DNA of 7,063 bases from Solimonas sp966252075. Its GTDB lineage: Bacteria > Pseudomonadota > Gammaproteobacteria > Nevskiales > Nevskiaceae. The stretch is from positions 1-7,063 of the forward strand of contig CBINNP010000192.1 in NCBI GenBank assembly GCA_966252075.1. Reading direction: 5' to 3'. Below, one piece after another: positions 5,904 through 7,063 of the stretch. Position 1 is the first letter of the stretch. Every line of letters starts with the position of its first letter. The notes under the pieces were generated by a model. It had not been told where the DNA came from. It ran no database searches and was given only the letters and a program-made list of their open reading frames with translations. Made by a program: the position numbers and the translations under genes.

Positions 5904-6197
5904 GTGGCTTTAACCAAAGCAGAATTGGCGGAAGCCTTGTTCGAAGACTTGGGTCTGAACAAGCGCGAGGCCAAGGAATTCGTCGATCTCTTCTTTGAAG
6001 AGATTCGCGGCCGGCTGGAATCCGGCAAAGAAGTCAAATTGTCGGGTTTCGGCAATTTTGAGCTGCGCTCCAAGAACCAGCGTCCCGGCCGCAATCCGAA
6101 GACCGGTGAAGAGATCCCCATTTCCGCCCGCCGCGTGGTGACGTTCCGCCCCGGCCAGAAGCTCCGTCTGCGAGTGGAGGCCGATGCGTCCCGCTGA
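5904..6197 (+). CDS. ihfA: integration host factor alpha subunit, GTG start
   Basis: Forms the IHF heterodimer with IhfB (himD), a nucleoid protein that bends DNA sharply in promoters, replication origins and recombination sites. The product is 97 residues (E. coli 99), with N-terminal helices (LTKAELAEALFEDLGLNKREAKEFVDLFFEEI in two stretches, 3-34), the HU/IHF signature around GFGNFELRSKNQRPGRNPKTG (48-68, read as GFGNFELRS plus NQRPGRNPKTG), and beta-arm proline P65, which intercalates into DNA in the family. GTG 5904 is chosen because MALTKAE is the conserved beginning, AGGGGG (5890-5895) lies eight bases upstream, and no other start exists in the frame. It begins 19 bases after pheT, as in E. 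coli, so it is probably co-transcribed; a separate promoter inside pheT, known in E. coli, was not identified. It overlaps the next gene by 14 bases. Confidence 0.97.
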   Translation: MALTKAELAEALFEDLGLNKREAKEFVDLFFEEIRGRLESGKEVKLSGFGNFELRSKNQRPGRNPKTGEEIPISARRVVTFRPGQKLRLRVEADASR

Positions 6198-6600
6198 CAA
6201 GCCGCTGCCGGTCCTGCCCGAGATTCCTCGCAAGCGCTACTTCGCCATCGGCGAGGTCAGCGAACTGTGTGACGTCAAGCCGCATGTACTGCGCTACTGG
6301 GAACAGGAGTTCCCGCAACTGCGCCCGGTAAAGCGGCGCGGCAACCGCCGCTACTACCAGCAGGATGACGTGCAGATGGTGCGCCGCATCCGCAGCCTGC
6401 TCTACGAACAGGGCTTCACGATCGGTGGGGCACGGCAGCGTCTGAAAGAAGCCGCGCAGGTCCATCATGGCGTCGCGGTCGAATCGGCACGTGCCGCCGC
6501 TGCAGCGGCGCTGGCCAAGTCGCGCGCGCCCAAGCGCGAGACCGAGATCAAGGATCTGTGCAGCGAGCTGGAATCGCTGCTGCGGCTGTTCCCCGAGTAG
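6184..6600 (+). CDS. MerR-family small transcriptional regulator, ihfA-linked type
   Basis: DNA-binding protein of 138 residues with a MerR-type winged helix at about 19-88: YFAIGEVSELCDV (helix-turn-helix), KPHVLRYWEQEFPQL, wing KRRGNRRYYQQDDV, then RRIRSLLYEQGFTIGGARQRL. The wing and the RYWE/RRYY residues match the family strongly. The C-terminus is only 50 residues: an alanine-rich stretch (SARAAAAAALAKS, 101-113), then a short amphipathic helix (EIKDLCSELESLLRLF, 121-136). No metal-binding cysteine cluster is seen (only C29 and C126), and no effector domain. Similar short MerR proteins sit directly after ihfA/himA in Pseudomonas and relatives; their targets are not known to me. GGAGG (6176-6180) lies only three bases before ATG 6184, a tight spacing, and the start overlaps the ihfA end by 14 bases, so coupled translation with ihfA is likely. 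Confidence 0.9.
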   Translation: MRPADKPLPVLPEIPRKRYFAIGEVSELCDVKPHVLRYWEQEFPQLRPVKRRGNRRYYQQDDVQMVRRIRSLLYEQGFTIGGARQRLKEAAQVHHGVAVESARAAAAAALAKSRAPKRETEIKDLCSELESLLRLFPE

Positions 6601-6615
6601 TCGCGCTCGATCACC

Positions 6616-6645
6616 TTCAAAATGCGGGCGCCGTTCGAGTACACT
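6616..6645 (+). promoter_or_regulatory. probable promoter for tRNA-Pro
   Basis: TTCAAA (6616-6621, 4 of 6 to TTGACA) and TACACT (6640-6645, 4 of 6 to TATAAT) are separated by 18 bases. A G/C-rich discriminator, GCGCGCCCC (6646-6654), follows directly, as in stable-RNA promoters under stringent control. The transcript would start near 6652, about 38 nt before the mature tRNA. The first eight bases of the discriminator are identical to those after the infC -10. Confidence 0.55.
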
Positions 6646-6689
6646 GCGCGCCCCGCTTCATCCGTCGCATCGCATCAAGCTTCACGTGT

Positions 6690-6766
<77 letters not shown>

Positions 6767-6804
6767 GTTTCGTTTCTGGTGTCTTTCATCCGGGAGCCGG
6801 CCCC

Positions 6805-7063
6805 ATGCACACACCACTCAAGGTGGTCGTCTTGCTCGGGGCGCTGGTGGCCTTTGCCGCATCGGCGAGACCCGAGAATCAGTCCGAGTGCGTGCTCGAC
6901 AAGATGCCAGGCGTGAAGACCGACGGCGAGGCGGCCGCAATCTGGAAATCCTGCGTCGAGAAGTTCGGATCGCCCCGCGATGTCAAACAGGGCTCCGGGC
7001 GCGGCCTCTTCGGCTACGACAGCGGCGACGCCGTCAGCGCGGCCTACCGCGGCGAGGGCAGCT
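6805..7063 (+). CDS. small secreted protein of unknown function (3' end cut by window edge)
   Basis: The frame is open for 86 codons from ATG 6805 to the edge. GGGAG (6792-6796) lies eight bases upstream, a good ribosome binding site. The N-terminus is a typical Sec signal peptide: short basic start (MHTPLK), hydrophobic core VVVLLGALVAFAAS, and an A-x-A site (A19-S20-A21) before RPENQ, so the mature protein probably begins at R22 and is periplasmic or secreted. Two cysteines, C29 (SECVLDKMPGVK) and C50 (WKSCVEKFG), could form a disulfide. The CxLDKMPGV block followed by a spaced second cysteine and a glycine/aromatic GRGLFGYDSG segment recalls small uncharacterised proteobacterial exported proteins, from memory only. 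I do not recognise a function. It starts 38 bases after tRNA-Pro with no strong terminator between, so read-through from the tRNA promoter is possible. Confidence 0.75.
   Translation, partial: MHTPLKVVVLLGALVAFAASARPENQSECVLDKMPGVKTDGEAAAIWKSCVEKFGSPRDVKQGSGRGLFGYDSGDAVSAAYRGEGS

Overview
This GC-rich window carries a classic gammaproteobacterial translation locus. The protein sequences (IF-3, L35, L20, PheS, PheT and IhfA, all close to the Enterobacteria/Pseudomonas forms), the gene order infC-rpmI-rplT-pheS-pheT-ihfA, and a MerR-type gene followed by tRNA-Pro all point to the Gammaproteobacteria. The strong G/C bias at third codon positions would fit a Xanthomonadales/Nevskiales-like or pseudomonad-like lineage, but I cannot fix the genus from this sequence alone.

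Layout: positions 1-849 (minus strand) hold most of a DODA-type extradiol dioxygenase (YgiD family) that runs off the left edge. A divergent intergenic region (850-1111) contains a good sigma70-type promoter and a hairpin-rich leader for infC. From there everything reads rightward: infC (probable AUC start), a folded 132-nt spacer, rpmI, rplT, a strong intrinsic terminator, pheS, pheT (4-base overlap), ihfA (GUG start) and a small MerR-like regulator that overlaps ihfA by 14 bases. A separate promoter then drives tRNA-Pro(GGG). The right edge cuts a small secreted protein of unknown function.

How it works together: IF-3, L35 and L20 supply initiation and 50S assembly. PheS and PheT form the alpha2-beta2 phenylalanyl-tRNA synthetase, and tRNA-Pro adds to decoding. 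IhfA is half of the IHF nucleoid protein. In E. coli the same cluster is controlled by IF-3 acting on its own non-AUG start, by L20 acting on the rpmI leader, and by attenuation ahead of pheS. The DNA here shows an equivalent for the first (ATC start) and candidates for the second (folded spacer) and third (terminator), but the PheM leader peptide is not present. thrS, which precedes infC in E. coli, is absent; infC instead begins at its own promoter.

I found no CRISPR array, transposon, phage gene or defence system. The points worth a second look are regulatory: the infC leader, the infC-rpmI spacer, the terminator without a leader peptide, a discriminator sequence shared by two promoters, and an A/T-rich patch inside the end of pheT.
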